Source: Martelella mediterranea DSM 17316 (lineage in GTDB: Bacteria > Pseudomonadota > Alphaproteobacteria > Rhizobiales > Rhizobiaceae). Taken from it: a stretch of 64,000 nucleotides of DNA. This document shows positions 8,929 to 18,104 of this stretch, in pieces. Position numbers and translations under genes: made by a program. The notes beneath the pieces are model-generated. The model saw nothing but the letters and a program-made list of their open reading frames with translations, made no database searches and had not been told where the DNA came from. The stretch is taken from positions 1,014,501 through 1,078,500 of the forward strand of contig NZ_CP020330.1 of NCBI RefSeq assembly GCF_002043005.1, given 5' to 3'. Each line of letters starts with the position of its first letter. Positions within the stretch are counted from its first letter, which is position 1.

Positions 8929-8943
8929 TTTCGCCTGACGAAA
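8929..8943. promoter_or_regulatory. Candidate operator 3 (TTTCG-N5-CGAAA)
   Basis: TTTCGCCTGACGAAA, a perfect 5-bp-arm inverted repeat, begins five bases after the hydrolase-fold stop codon and about 110 bases before the tctC start. It is placed as an operator for the transporter operon. Confidence 0.55.
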
Positions 8944-9055
8944 CACCACGCCCGCGCGGTATGATTGCCGAAGACGGCTTGATAGGCAGGAACAGGACAA
9001 GGCGGCACTGGCCTCGGGGATGGAGGCCAGCCGTCCGCAACGGAGGAGGACTATC

Positions 9056-10003
9056 ATGAACAAGAGAATTTTCGAGACGATCGTGCTTGGCATGACCGCA
9101 ATGACGGCAACCGGCGCCTATGCCGCAACCTGCCCGGATGGCTTTCCGGAAAAGCCGATCCAGATGCTGGTGGGCTATGGCGCCGGCGGCGGCACGGATG
9201 CGATCGCGCGCGCGCTCGCGGCCGAAATCGAGGAAAGCCAGGGCTGGACGGTGATCGTCGACAACAAGCCGGGCGCCGGCGGCGGCGTGATGTCGGCCAT
9301 GCTGATGAATATGAAGCCGGATGGCTATGCGATCGGCGTCGGCGCGACCGGCACGGTGGCGCTGAACCCCTATGAGAATAACGACACGCCTTATACCTAT
9401 GAGAGCTTCGACTATCTGGGCACGGCGATGCAGATCAATTACGGCCTCGTCGCGCTGGTCGACCGGCCCTACCAGAACCTTGAGGAATTCATCGCCTATG
9501 CCAAGGAAAACAATGGCGCGACCATTGCGGTGGGCGGCAAGAGCCAGGAAATCCTCGTCGACCAGATGGCCAAGCATTACGATGTCAACCTGATCGCGGT
9601 GCCGAGCAAGGGCGCTGCCGACGCGCTGCAATCCACCCTCGGCGGCCATGTGGATGCGACCACGCAGGGCACCCAGCATGTGCAGCAGATCAAGGCCGGC
9701 GCGATGAACCAGCTCGCTTCGCTCACCGATGCGCGCGTGCCCTATGCGCCGGATTCGCCCTCGCTGGTGGAGGTCGGGCTGGATGCCACGATCGAGGGCC
9801 AGACCATCTTCATGATCCCCAAGGGCGTCGATCCGGCGATCAAGACCTGCCTTGAAGAGGCGCTCGATGAGGCGGTGAATTCCGAAAGCTACGGCGAGTT
9901 GATGACCAGGCTTGAAAACGAGCCGCTCAATCTCGGGCCGCAGGGCACGGCGGACAGGATCGCCAAGAACGCGATGTTCTACAAGACCTATCTCGGCAAG
10001 TGA
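9056..10003 (+). CDS. tctC: Tripartite tricarboxylate transporter substrate-binding protein (TctC/Bug family)
   Basis: Periplasmic binding protein of 315 residues with a signal peptide at residues 1-23 ending ATGAYA. The family signature IQMLVGYGAGGGTDAIAR and the later NNKPGAGG-type loop (VDNKPGAGGG) are clear. Bug proteins bind carboxylates such as citrate, tartrate, phthalate or nicotinate; the ligand cannot be read here. The start at 9056 follows CGGAGGAGGA. It is the first gene of a three-gene transporter operon. Confidence 0.9.
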   Translation: MNKRIFETIVLGMTAMTATGAYAATCPDGFPEKPIQMLVGYGAGGGTDAIARALAAEIEESQGWTVIVDNKPGAGGGVMSAMLMNMKPDGYAIGVGATGTVALNPYENNDTPYTYESFDYLGTAMQINYGLVALVDRPYQNLEEFIAYAKENNGATIAVGGKSQEILVDQMAKHYDVNLIAVPSKGAADALQSTLGGHVDATTQGTQHVQQIKAGAMNQLASLTDARVPYAPDSPSLVEVGLDATIEGQTIFMIPKGVDPAIKTCLEEALDEAVNSESYGELMTRLENEPLNLGPQGTADRIAKNAMFYKTYLGK

Positions 10004-10022
10004 CGCGGGAAGGTCCGGCAGC

Positions 10023-10454
10023 ATGCAGTTTGAACGTCTGATCGGGGGAGCCGCCATCATCTTCGGCGGTTTCCTTCTCTTCTACCTGATCCCCGATCAG
10101 GTCACCGCCAGCGCCGGGCCGATCGACCCGTCGCTGTTTCCAAGGATCGCGGCCTGGCTGTTCATCCTGCTCGGCGCGGTGCAGCTCGTCATGAAGCCGC
10201 GCGAGGCGGCCGGGTTCGACGGCTACGAATTCGCCCGTCTCGTCGGTCTCACCCTCGCCGTGCTTGTGGCGGCGCTTGCCATGCCGCGGATCGGCTTCCT
10301 GCCGTCGGCGGTGGCGCTGATGGTGGTGATCTGCGCCTTCATGTTCGAGCGGCGCTATGCCTGGCTTGCGGCAACCATCGCCGCAGTGCCGGTCGGCACC
10401 TGGTTCGTCTTCGTCATCGTCATGGGCCGCCCGCTGCCCGCAATCCCGTTCTGA
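10023..10454 (+). CDS. tctB: Tripartite tricarboxylate transporter small membrane subunit TctB
   Basis: A 143-residue protein with four predicted membrane segments, fitting TctB. It starts 19 bases after tctC and stops 10 bases before tctA. The frame upstream of 10023 overlaps tctC, so this ATG is taken as the start. Confidence 0.85.
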   Translation: MQFERLIGGAAIIFGGFLLFYLIPDQVTASAGPIDPSLFPRIAAWLFILLGAVQLVMKPREAAGFDGYEFARLVGLTLAVLVAALAMPRIGFLPSAVALMVVICAFMFERRYAWLAATIAAVPVGTWFVFVIVMGRPLPAIPF

Positions 10455-10464
10455 GAGCGCTCTG

Positions 10465-11988
10465 ATGCCTGATTTTGCAACCATTATCGGCGGGCTGACG
10501 GACGCGCTCACGCTCACCAATATTCTGTATATCATCCTCGGCGTCGCCGTCGGCCAGATCGTCGGCGCCATTCCTGGCATGACGCTGCTGATGGCGCTCG
10601 CGATCGCCATTCCGCTTACCTATACGCTCGACACGCTGACGGCGCTGGCCTTCCTGATTTCGGTCAACAAGGGCGGCACGGTCGGCGGCGCCATCCCGGC
10701 AATCCTGATCAACACGCCCGGCACGCCGGAATCGGCGGCGACCGCGCTGGACGGGCATCCGATGGCCAAGAAGGGCCGGCCGATGAAGGCGATGAAATAT
10801 TCGCTTTATTACTCCGTCTTCGGCGACATTTCGAGCGACATCGTGCTGATCACCATCTCGGCGCCGCTGGCGCTGGTGGCGCTCCGCATGGGTCCGATCG
10901 AGATCACCGCGCTGATGATCCTCGCCTTCACGGTGATCACCGGGCTTGTCGGCAATTCGATGGTGAAGGGGTTGATGGCGGCGGCGCTCGGCTTTCTGTT
11001 CGCCTCGGTCGGTATCGATCCGGGGCTGGGCACGCCGCGCTTCACCTTCGGCTCGCTCGATCTTTATGACGGCCTGCCGCTGACGGCGATGTCGATCGGG
11101 CTGCTTGCCGTTTCCGAGATCTTCCGTCAGATCGCCGCGACCACGCGGGCGACCAGCACGGCCTCGCCGATCCGGGTGCGCTCCGATGATCCGGAGGACA
11201 GGGGGGTCACCTTCGCCGAGCTGATGGCGAACAAATATGTCGCGATCCGCGCCTTCGTGATCGGGACCGTGATCGGCGCGATCCCGGGGCTCGGGTCCGC
11301 GACGGCAGGATTTCTGTCCTATTCCGTCACCAAGCAGACGGCGAAGGACCCGGAAAGCTTCGGCAAGGGCGATCCGCGCGGCATCGCGGCGTCGGAGGCC
11401 GCCAATTCCGCGGTGGTCGGCGCAAATCTGATCCCGCTCCTGACGCTCGGCATTCCCGGCAATATCGCGGCCGCCCTTCTGGTCAGCGCCTTCATCATCC
11501 ACGGCGTACAGCCCGGACCGCTGCTGTTCGAGGAGCAGGGACGACTGATCTACGGCCTGTTCGGCGCGATGCTGATCGCCAATTTCTGCAATCTCGGCGT
11601 CGGCCAGGTCGGCATGCGGATCTGGTCGCTGGCGATCGCCGCGCCCAATTCGGTGGTCTATCCGGCGGCGCTGCTGCTCTGCATCACCGGGGCCTATGTG
11701 ACCGCCGGTTCGATGTTCGGCGTCTACATCATGCTCGCCTTCGGCGTTCTCGGCTATTTCATGCAGCGTTTCGGCTTTTCGGTGGTCGCCTTCATCATCG
11801 GCTATGTGCTGACGCCGGAGCTGGAATCGAAGATGGTGCAGTCGATCCTGATCAGCCGCGGCGACCCGATGGTCGTGTTCCAGCATCCGATCGCGCTCGT
11901 GCTGCTGGCGCTTTCGGTGGTTTCGATCGTCTATCTGGGGCCGCGCAAGAGGACAAAGAAGCCGGAACCCGAGCCGATCGAGGACTGA
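10465..11988 (+). CDS. tctA: Tripartite tricarboxylate transporter large membrane subunit TctA
   Basis: A 507-residue inner-membrane permease with about 11-12 hydrophobic segments. Family motifs include GAIPGMTLL near residue 37, NTPGTPESAATA, and GLTIPG-type GIPGNIAAALL. With TctB and TctC it makes a secondary, ion-driven carboxylate importer. Its place at the end of the catabolic cluster suggests it imports the compound the enzymes work on. Confidence 0.92.
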   Translation: MPDFATIIGGLTDALTLTNILYIILGVAVGQIVGAIPGMTLLMALAIAIPLTYTLDTLTALAFLISVNKGGTVGGAIPAILINTPGTPESAATALDGHPMAKKGRPMKAMKYSLYYSVFGDISSDIVLITISAPLALVALRMGPIEITALMILAFTVITGLVGNSMVKGLMAAALGFLFASVGIDPGLGTPRFTFGSLDLYDGLPLTAMSIGLLAVSEIFRQIAATTRATSTASPIRVRSDDPEDRGVTFAELMANKYVAIRAFVIGTVIGAIPGLGSATAGFLSYSVTKQTAKDPESFGKGDPRGIAASEAANSAVVGANLIPLLTLGIPGNIAAALLVSAFIIHGVQPGPLLFEEQGRLIYGLFGAMLIANFCNLGVGQVGMRIWSLAIAAPNSVVYPAALLLCITGAYVTAGSMFGVYIMLAFGVLGYFMQRFGFSVVAFIIGYVLTPELESKMVQSILISRGDPMVVFQHPIALVLLALSVVSIVYLGPRKRTKKPEPEPIED

Positions 11989-11999
11989 CCGGCCGGGTC

Positions 12000-12031
12000 G
12001 CGGTCGCGCTCAGAGTTTCCTCAGCGCGTCC
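12000..12031. repeat. Partial duplicate of the coaA 3' end
   Basis: These 32 bases match 12241-12272, the last codons of coaA, at 28 positions. The duplicate sits on the other side of the palindromic repeat at 12066-12181. Confidence 0.6.
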
Positions 12032-12065
12032 GTCAGTTTGTAGACAGAGCTATCCTTAAACTCGG

Positions 12066-12181
12066 CGTCATCCTCGTGCTTGACACGAGGATCCAGGCAA
12101 CGCGGCAAGGGTTCGCAATAGTTTCTGAAATTCAATGGCTTAAGCCGCCTGGATGCTCGGATCAAGTCCGAGCATGACCCC
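12066..12181. repeat. Alphaproteobacterial intergenic palindromic repeat, copy 2
   Basis: Same layout as 3611-3727: the left palindrome is CCTCGTG-CTTGA-CACGAGG and the right one GCTCGGA-TCAAG-TCCGAGC. The spacer differs. The flanks CAGTTTG...AGCTATCC and GTTTGTCAGCTATCC are also alike. Confidence 0.8.
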
Positions 12182-12240
12182 TGTGGGGTACGCCAGCGAA
12201 GGTATTGATCTGCGTATCCAAGGGTTTGTCAGCTATCCTG

Positions 12241-12272
12241 CGGTCGCGCTCAGAGCTTTCTGAGCGCGACCG
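12241..12272 (-). terminator. Perfect 14-bp hairpin spanning the coaA stop codon
   Basis: The arms CGGTCGCGCTCAGA and TCTGAGCGCGACCG flank a four-base loop. The stem contains the last coding triplets and the TGA stop of coaA. No T-run follows, so it is more likely an mRNA-end stabiliser or an imperfect terminator. Confidence 0.5.
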
Positions 12273-13242
12273 TTTCCACCAGATGATCGCGGCCCTTGCG
12301 CAGGATCAGGTCGGCGCGCGGGCGGGTGGGGAGGATGTTTTCGACGAGGTTTTTCATGTTGATGTTGTTCCAGAGATCCTCCGCCGTCGACAGCGCGTCC
12401 TCTTCGGTCAGCAGCGCATAGCGATGGAAATAGGAGGCCGGGTCGCGGAAGGCGGTCTGGCGCAGCTTCATGAAGCGCTCGACATACCAGTGGTGGATGA
12501 GGTCGGTGCTGGCGTCGATATAGATCGAGAAGTCGAAGAAATCCGATACCATCGGCACCATCCGCCCACCGGCCGGCAGGTCGCGGGCCTGCAGCACGTT
12601 GATGCCCTCGAAGATCAAGATATCGGGACGGTCGACGGTGACGAAGTCGCCGGGCAGCACGTCATAGCTCAGATGCGAATAGAGCGGCGCCTTCACATTC
12701 GGCATGCCGGCCTTGATCGCCGAGAGGAAGCGCAGGATCGCGGCGGTGTCGAAGCTTTCGGGAAAGCCCTTGCGCCGCATCAGCCCTTCCATCTCCAGCA
12801 CGGCATTGGGATAGAGAAAACCGTCGGTGGTAACGAGATCGACCTTGGGGCTCGACGGCCAGCGGGCGAGGAGCTGCTTCAGCAGGCGCGCCGTGGTCGA
12901 CTTGCCGACCGCAACGGGGCCGGCGACGCCGATGATGAAGGGGGTCTTGGCGTCCGCCTCGCCGAAATTGAGGAACCGGCCGCGCTGGCGGAACAGCATC
13001 TGCGAGGATTCGACATGGCTCGACAGCAGCCGCGACAGCGACAGGTAGATGCGCCGCACCTCTTCCAGCTCGATCGGGTCGTTCAGCGAGCGGAGCTTGC
13101 GCACCTCCTCCGCCGTCAGCGTCAACGGCGTGTCAGCGCGGAAATGCGACCATTCCTCGGCGGTAAAGAAGCGGTAGGGCGAGACCGTTGTGCCGGAACC
13201 ATCACCGTCCGCGACAAGCGTTTCCTCGAAACCGGCGATCAT
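12250..13242 (-). CDS. coaA: Type I pantothenate kinase
   Basis: Phosphorylates pantothenate, the first step of coenzyme A synthesis. It is 330 residues, the usual size for bacterial type I. The P-loop GPVAVGKST lies near residue 106, and [12 protein letters not shown] and HLSYDVLPG are family motifs. The start codon overlaps the hisE stop by four bases (ATGA), so it is translated as the last gene of the histidine operon, an order common in rhizobia. Confidence 0.95.
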   Translation of the reverse strand: MIAGFEETLVADGDGSGTTVSPYRFFTAEEWSHFRADTPLTLTAEEVRKLRSLNDPIELEEVRRIYLSLSRLLSSHVESSQMLFRQRGRFLNFGEADAKTPFIIGVAGPVAVGKSTTARLLKQLLARWPSSPKVDLVTTDGFLYPNAVLEMEGLMRRKGFPESFDTAAILRFLSAIKAGMPNVKAPLYSHLSYDVLPGDFVTVDRPDILIFEGINVLQARDLPAGGRMVPMVSDFFDFSIYIDASTDLIHHWYVERFMKLRQTAFRDPASYFHRYALLTEEDALSTAEDLWNNINMKNLVENILPTRPRADLILRKGRDHLVETVALRKL

Positions 13243-13562
13243 GACGACGTGCGTCCTGCCTTCTCGGCGAGGCCGGACTGACCTGTGCGTCGGGCAAGCT
13301 CATCCATGACGTCGGAGAGCGGGATGCCGGCGATCTTCAGAACCACGAGAAGATGGAACAGCACGTCGGCGCTTTCCTCGACAAGGTTCTGTCTGTCTTC
13401 GGCAATCGCCGCGATCACCGCTTCGACGGCTTCCTCGCCCAGCTTCTTGGCAGCCTTGCGCTGTCCGCTGGCAACCAGTTTGGCGGTCCAGCTTTCCTCG
13501 GGCGAAGCCGCTGCGCGGGTTCCGACAATTGCCTCCAGATCGGCAAGCGTGAATTCTGACAT
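13239..13562 (-). CDS. hisE: Phosphoribosyl-ATP pyrophosphatase
   Basis: Second step of histidine synthesis: removes pyrophosphate from phosphoribosyl-ATP. It is 107 residues, with the all-alpha NTP-pyrophosphohydrolase motif [13 protein letters not shown] and [11 protein letters not shown] carrying the metal-binding acidic residues. The start at 13562 (MSEFTL) follows a GGAGAGGA ribosome site. HisI, the cyclohydrolase, is not in the window. Confidence 0.93.
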   Translation of the reverse strand: MSEFTLADLEAIVGTRAAASPEESWTAKLVASGQRKAAKKLGEEAVEAVIAAIAEDRQNLVEESADVLFHLLVVLKIAGIPLSDVMDELARRTGQSGLAEKAGRTSS

Positions 13563-13578
13563 GTCCTCTCCTTTGCCG

Positions 13579-14361
13579 TCAGTCGAGCCTGACGGCAATC
13601 CCGCTGTCAGCCATATACTGTTTCGCCTCGCCTATGGAATAGGTGCCGAAGTGAAAAATTGACGCAGCCAGAACGGCGGTGGCGTGGCCATCGCGGATGC
13701 CTTCCACCAGATGATCGAGCGTGCCGACGCCGCCCGACGCGATCACCGGCACGGAAACCGCATCGGCAAGCGTACGGGTCAGTTCGAGATCGTAGCCAGC
13801 CTTGGTGCCGTCGCGATCCATCGAGGTCAGCATGATCTCGCCCGCGCCGAGAGCGACGACCTTCTTCGCAAATTTCACCGCGTCGATGCCGGTCGGCTGG
13901 CGGCCGCCATGGGTGAAGATTTCCCAGGCGCTGTCGCCTTCGCCCGCCGGCGTTTCGCGCCGCTTGGCATCGATCGACACCACGATGCACTGATTGCCGA
14001 ACTTGTCGGCGGCTTCGGCCACGAAATCCGGGTTCTTCACCGCCGCCGAATTGATCGACACCTTGTCGGCCCCGCAGAGCAGCAGCTTGCGGATATCGGC
14101 CACCGTGCGCACCCCGCCGCCTACGGTCAGCGGCATGAAGCAATGCTCGGCGGTGCGGGTCACAACGTCGAAGATGGTCTCGCGATTGTCGGAAGTGGCG
14201 GTGATGTCGAGAAAGCAGAGCTCATCCGCGCCCGCCGCATCATAGGCCTCCGCAGCCTCCACCGGATCGCCGGCATCGATCAGATCAACAAAGTTGACCC
14301 CCTTGACGACCCGACCGTCCTTGACGTCGAGACAGGGTATGACGCGGGCTTTGAGGGTCAT
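13579..14361 (-). CDS. hisF: Imidazole glycerol phosphate synthase cyclase subunit
   Basis: TIM-barrel cyclase of 260 residues that, with HisH, makes imidazole glycerol phosphate and AICAR. The motifs [15 protein letters not shown] at the N-terminus (catalytic aspartate) and VIASGGVG near the C-terminus are intact. One base separates its start from the hisA stop, so coupling is expected. Confidence 0.97.
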   Translation of the reverse strand: MTLKARVIPCLDVKDGRVVKGVNFVDLIDAGDPVEAAEAYDAAGADELCFLDITATSDNRETIFDVVTRTAEHCFMPLTVGGGVRTVADIRKLLLCGADKVSINSAAVKNPDFVAEAADKFGNQCIVVSIDAKRRETPAGEGDSAWEIFTHGGRQPTGIDAVKFAKKVVALGAGEIMLTSMDRDGTKAGYDLELTRTLADAVSVPVIASGGVGTLDHLVEGIRDGHATAVLAASIFHFGTYSIGEAKQYMADSGIAVRLD

Positions 14362-14362
14362 G

Positions 14363-15091
14363 TTACAGGCCTTTCAGCATCTGAAGCGCTTCCGCCGGGT
14401 CGATCCGGCCATCGTAGAGTGCGCGGCCGGAGATTGCGCCTTCGAGGGTCTGCGCGTCCGGCTTCGTCATCCGGGCGATATCGTCCATCGAGGCGAGGCC
14501 GCCGGAGGCGATGACGGGGATTTCGACGGCGGCTGCGAGCGCCAGCGTGGCGTCCCAGTTGATGCCGGTCAGAATACCGTCGCGGTCGATATCGGTGTAG
14601 ATGATCGCGGCGACGCCCGCGCCCTCGAAGCGTTTGGCAAGCTCGACCACCTCAAGCTCGGAGGCCTCCGCCCAGCCTTCGACCGCCACCTTGCCGCCGC
14701 GCGCGTCGATGCCGACGGCGACTTGGCCTGGAAACGCCTTGCAGGCTGCCTTCACCAGTTCGGGATCGCGCACCGCCACGGTGCCGAGAATGACGCGGGC
14801 AAGACCCTTCGACAGCCAGTTCTCGATATGCTCCAGCGAGCGGATACCGCCGCCAAGCTGTACCGGGTTCTTCGTCGCCTTCAGGATCGCGTCGACCGCC
14901 GCGCCATTCACCGTTTCACCCGCGAACGCGCCGTTGAGGTCGACCACATGCAGCCACGAAAACCCCTGATCCTCGAAGGCCTTGGCCTGCGCCGCCGGAT
15001 CGGGATTATAGATCGTCGCCTGCGCCATGTCGCCAAGCTTCAGGCGCACGCACTGGCCGTCTTTCAGGTCGATTGCGGGGAAAAGAATCAT
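14363..15091 (-). CDS. hisA: ProFAR isomerase
   Basis: Phosphoribosylformimino-5-aminoimidazole carboxamide ribotide isomerase, a TIM barrel of 242 residues. It begins [17 protein letters not shown], and a second half-barrel signature is IYTDIDRDG. The start at 15091 is fixed by family similarity; the open frame upstream runs into hisH in another frame. It lies 35 bases after hisH, with no extra gene between as is found in some rhizobia. Confidence 0.96.
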   Translation of the reverse strand: MILFPAIDLKDGQCVRLKLGDMAQATIYNPDPAAQAKAFEDQGFSWLHVVDLNGAFAGETVNGAAVDAILKATKNPVQLGGGIRSLEHIENWLSKGLARVILGTVAVRDPELVKAACKAFPGQVAVGIDARGGKVAVEGWAEASELEVVELAKRFEGAGVAAIIYTDIDRDGILTGINWDATLALAAAVEIPVIASGGLASMDDIARMTKPDAQTLEGAISGRALYDGRIDPAEALQMLKGL

Positions 15092-15126
15092 CTGGTTTCG
15101 GTCTTTCGAATTGGTGCGGGGCAGCC

Positions 15127-15783
15127 TCAGGGCGCCCACGTCAGAAAATTGGCGATCAGCTTGAGGCCGAGGGTCTGGCTCTTTTCCGGGTGGAACTGGC
15201 TGCCGGCCTTGTTGCCGTCGGCGACGAAGGCGGTGACGGGGCCGCCGTAATCGGTGGTGGCGATCACCTGTTCCGGTCTCTTCGCGGCAAGGTGATAGGA
15301 GTGCACGAAATAGGCGTGGAGGCCGGTCTCGCCCGTTTCGATGCCGGCGAAAAGCGGGTGGGGCGTTGTCAGCGTCAGCGTGTTCCAGCCGATCTGCGGG
15401 ATCTTGAGTTCTGGGTCTGCGGGCGTGATCGGCACGACATCGCCGGCGATCCAGCCGAAGCCTTTCGAGGTGGTCTTCTCCAGCCCGCGCTCCGACATCA
15501 GCTGCATGCCTACGCAGATGCCGAGGAAGGGGCGCGCCTTCGCCTCCACCGCCTCGCGGATCGCCTCGGCCATGCCGTCGACGGCGGCAAGGCCGGCGCG
15601 GCAATCGGCATAGGCGCCGACGCCCGGCAGCACGATGCGGTCGGCGTTTGCCACTACCTCGGCCTTGTCGGTCAGCACGATTTCCGCATCCGCGCCGCTC
15701 TCGCGGGCGGCGCGCTCGAACGCCTTGGTGGCCGAACGCAGGTTTCCCGAACCATAGTCGATGATCGCGACTGTCTGGGTCAT
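15127..15783 (-). CDS. hisH: Imidazole glycerol phosphate synthase glutaminase subunit
   Basis: Class I glutamine amidotransferase of 218 residues that feeds ammonia to HisF. The nucleophile cysteine is in FLGICVGMQ, and the His-Glu pair is in QFHPEKSQ near the C-terminus. It starts [14 protein letters not shown]. Confidence 0.96.
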   Translation of the reverse strand: MTQTVAIIDYGSGNLRSATKAFERAARESGADAEIVLTDKAEVVANADRIVLPGVGAYADCRAGLAAVDGMAEAIREAVEAKARPFLGICVGMQLMSERGLEKTTSKGFGWIAGDVVPITPADPELKIPQIGWNTLTLTTPHPLFAGIETGETGLHAYFVHSYHLAAKRPEQVIATTDYGGPVTAFVADGNKAGSQFHPEKSQTLGLKLIANFLTWAP

Positions 15784-15806
15784 GGTTTCATTCCGGTGTT
15801 ATGCCC

Positions 15807-16415
15807 TCAGGCCAGCATGCCCTTGGTGGACGGCACGCGGCCCTCCTGACGGGGATCGATCTCGGCGGCCGCGCGCAAGGCCCGCGCCACCGCCTTGAAA
15901 CAGGTCTCGGCAATGTGGTGGCTGTTGGCGCCATAGTGATTGAGCACATGCAGCGTGATGCCGGCATTCTGGGCGAGCGCGTGGAAGAATTCGCGCATCA
16001 GCTCGGTATCGAATGTGCCGATCTTCTCGCTCGGGAAGGTGACGTTCCAGACCAGGAACGGCCGGCCGGAAAGGTCGAGCGCCGCCTTGGTCATGGTCTC
16101 GTCCATGGCAAGATCGATCGAGGCGTAGCGGGTCACGCCGGCGCGATTGCCGAGCGCTCTTGCCAGCGCCTGGCCGATGGCGATGCCGACATCCTCCACG
16201 GTGTGGTGGTCATCGACATGCAGATCGCCCTTGGCCTCGATCGTCATGTCGATCAGGGAATGGCGGGAAAGCTGGTCGAGCATATGGTCGAAGAAGCCGA
16301 TACCGGTCGCAATCCGCGCTTCGCCGGTGCCGTCGACATTGACGGATACCGACACGGCGGTTTCATTGGTTTTGCGCGAAATTTCTGCGCGGCGGGCTTC
16401 GGTCTGAGCGGCCAT
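15807..16415 (-). CDS. hisB: Imidazoleglycerol-phosphate dehydratase
   Basis: Monofunctional HisB dehydratase, 202 residues, without the phosphatase domain of enterobacterial HisB. The metal-binding repeats [13 protein letters not shown] and [10 protein letters not shown] are present. The ATG at 16415 is preferred over one at 16433; neither has a perfect ribosome site, so the start is not certain. It is the first gene of the minus-strand hisB-hisH-hisA-hisF-hisE-coaA operon. A separate histidinol phosphatase is required, and the IMPase-like gene at 62338 is a candidate. Confidence 0.94.
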   Translation of the reverse strand: MAAQTEARRAEISRKTNETAVSVSVNVDGTGEARIATGIGFFDHMLDQLSRHSLIDMTIEAKGDLHVDDHHTVEDVGIAIGQALARALGNRAGVTRYASIDLAMDETMTKAALDLSGRPFLVWNVTFPSEKIGTFDTELMREFFHALAQNAGITLHVLNHYGANSHHIAETCFKAVARALRAAAEIDPRQEGRVPSTKGMLA

Positions 16416-16541
16416 AATGCCTGATGCCTCCATCGAAACGGGATAATGGGCGTTTCTTATCAGGCAGGGTCCGGAAGCGCAAAAGAAAAGCGGGCGTGTT
16501 TCTTGCGCGCCCATTCTCGGCTAAGGGAGGAGCAATCGTCA

Positions 16542-17036
16542 TTGAAAGCCCTTCTCATGCCCGCCGCCCAACGCCCCGCTTTGCTTTATTTCATCGCCGC
16601 CTTCGCCTCCGGCTGCGTGCTGGCGATGATGACCCATCTGAACGCGGTCATGAGCTTTTACAGCAATGCGATGTTCGCCTCCTGGACGGCCCATGCCACC
16701 GGCACGGTGGTGTCGATCGCGCTGCTCGGGCTTCTGGGCCTCAGGAAGCGGGCAGGCGCGGTCGAGGCGAAGCCTTCGATCCCCTGGTGGGCCTATCTCG
16801 GTGGCGTGTTCGGCGCGGCAACCGTTGTGTGCGCGGCGCTGGCCGTCAACTCGCCGCTGGCGCTTTCCGGCGCGATCGCGATCGGGCTTGCCAGCCAGGT
16901 GCTGTTTTCGTTGGCCGCGGACTATTGGGGCTTTTTCGGCCTGCCGGCGCGCAGGCTCGACCGGCGCGATCTGGTTGTGGTGGCGCTGATTCTGGCCGGC
17001 GGCCTGCTGGTCATCATGGCGGGGGCCACGGCATGA
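16542..17036 (+). CDS. Small DMT-family (YdcZ/DUF606) membrane transporter, first subunit
   Basis: A membrane protein of about 164 residues with five hydrophobic segments, of the DUF606/YdcZ branch of drug/metabolite transporters. The best ribosome site, AGGGAGGAG at 16524-16532, points to a TTG start at 16542 rather than the ATG at 16557, which is too far away. Its last codons overlap the next gene by four bases, so the two form a pair of half-size transporters that probably act as a heterodimer. The substrate is unknown. Confidence 0.8.
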   Translation: MKALLMPAAQRPALLYFIAAFASGCVLAMMTHLNAVMSFYSNAMFASWTAHATGTVVSIALLGLLGLRKRAGAVEAKPSIPWWAYLGGVFGAATVVCAALAVNSPLALSGAIAIGLASQVLFSLAADYWGFFGLPARRLDRRDLVVVALILAGGLLVIMAGATA

Positions 17037-17461
17037 TCGCGGCGATCATCTATGCCATCGTCACCGGGGTTCTGGTGATCCTCAGCCGGCAGGTCAACGG
17101 GCGCCTCAGCCTCTCCACCTCGCCGATGACGTCCTCTTTCTACAACCATCTGGTCGGGTTCATCGTCATGAGCGCGGTACTGCTTGCGCTCGGCGGGCTG
17201 TGGCCATCATCGCTTGCCGATATCCCGCCCTATGCCTGGCTCGGCGGACCGCTTGGCGTCATCTTCGTCGCCGCCGGCTCGTGGGTGATCCCGAAGATCG
17301 GCGCGGTCAACACCGCCGTGCTGATCATCGGCGGCCAGATGATCGCCGGCGCGGCGATGGATATGGCGGAGGGGGTGACGGCCTCGCCGGTGCTGCGGTT
17401 CTCCGGTCTCGCGCTTATTCTGGCCGGCATTCTTCTGGCGCAGGCCCGTCCGAGAGCCTGA
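17033..17461 (+). CDS. Small DMT-family (YdcZ/DUF606) membrane transporter, second subunit
   Basis: A 142-residue membrane protein with five hydrophobic segments and the same family character as the preceding gene. The ATGA overlap with the upstream stop codon indicates translational coupling. Paired DUF606 proteins are common in rhizobia; the transported compound is not known. Confidence 0.8.
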   Translation: MIAAIIYAIVTGVLVILSRQVNGRLSLSTSPMTSSFYNHLVGFIVMSAVLLALGGLWPSSLADIPPYAWLGGPLGVIFVAAGSWVIPKIGAVNTAVLIIGGQMIAGAAMDMAEGVTASPVLRFSGLALILAGILLAQARPRA

Positions 17462-17466
17462 GCGGA

Positions 17467-17494
17467 TTGCAAATGTGGCATGGCTGCCTACATA
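17467..17494 (+). promoter_or_regulatory. Candidate promoter of hslV-hslU
   Basis: TTGCAA and TACATA are separated by 16 bases and lie 50 bases before hslV. The CCTACATA box also resembles the alphaproteobacterial RpoH -10 element, which would fit a heat-shock protease, but the -35 is not a clear CTTGAA. Confidence 0.3.
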
Positions 17495-17543
17495 GGGAGC
17501 CGGAAAGGCCCGTCCCGATGGGCCGCAAGTGAGGTTTTTGATC

Positions 17544-18104
17544 ATGAGCGAACACAATCCCTTCGGCACCATGCATGCCACCACCATCATCACCGTGCGC
17601 AAGGATGGCAAGGTGGTGATGGCCGGCGACGGACAGGTCTCGCTCGGCCAGACGGTGATGAAGGGCAATGCCCGCAAGGTCCGCCGCATCGGCAAGAACG
17701 GCAATGTCATTGCCGGTTTCGCAGGCGCCACCGCCGATGCCTTCACCCTGCTGGAGCGGCTGGAGCGCAAGCTGGAGCAATATCCCGACCAGTTGATGCG
17801 CGCCTGCGTCGAGCTTGCCAAAGACTGGCGCACCGACAAATATCTGCGCAATCTCGAAGCGATGATGCTGGTCGCCGACAAGGACATCACGCTTGCCGTC
17901 ACTGGCAATGGCGATGTGTTGGAACCCGAACAGGGCGTCATGGCAATCGGGTCGGGCGGCAATTACGCGCTTTCGGCGGCGCTCGCCCTGATGGATGGCG
18001 ACAAGTCCGCCGAAGACGTCGCCCGCCGGGCCATGGAAATCGCCTCGCAGATCTGCGTCTATACCAATGGCAACATCATCGTGGAAACGCTGGATGCCGC
18101 ATAG
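17544..18104 (+). CDS. hslV: ATP-dependent protease proteolytic subunit HslV (ClpQ)
   Basis: Proteasome-like threonine protease that forms a double hexamer capped by HslU. It is 186 residues. The catalytic threonine is T13, in [11 protein letters not shown]; the mature enzyme begins there after removal of a short rhizobial-type propeptide. The motif [15 protein letters not shown] follows. The ATG at 17544 is nine bases from AAGTGAGG; an in-frame GTG at 17529 overlaps that site and is rejected. Confidence 0.96.
   Translation: MSEHNPFGTMHATTIITVRKDGKVVMAGDGQVSLGQTVMKGNARKVRRIGKNGNVIAGFAGATADAFTLLERLERKLEQYPDQLMRACVELAKDWRTDKYLRNLEAMMLVADKDITLAVTGNGDVLEPEQGVMAIGSGGNYALSAALALMDGDKSAEDVARRAMEIASQICVYTNGNIIVETLDAA

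Noticed and set aside
10420..11886. Open frame of 488 codons on the minus strand
   Set aside because: Antisense to tctA; no hydrophobic or catalytic pattern of its own.
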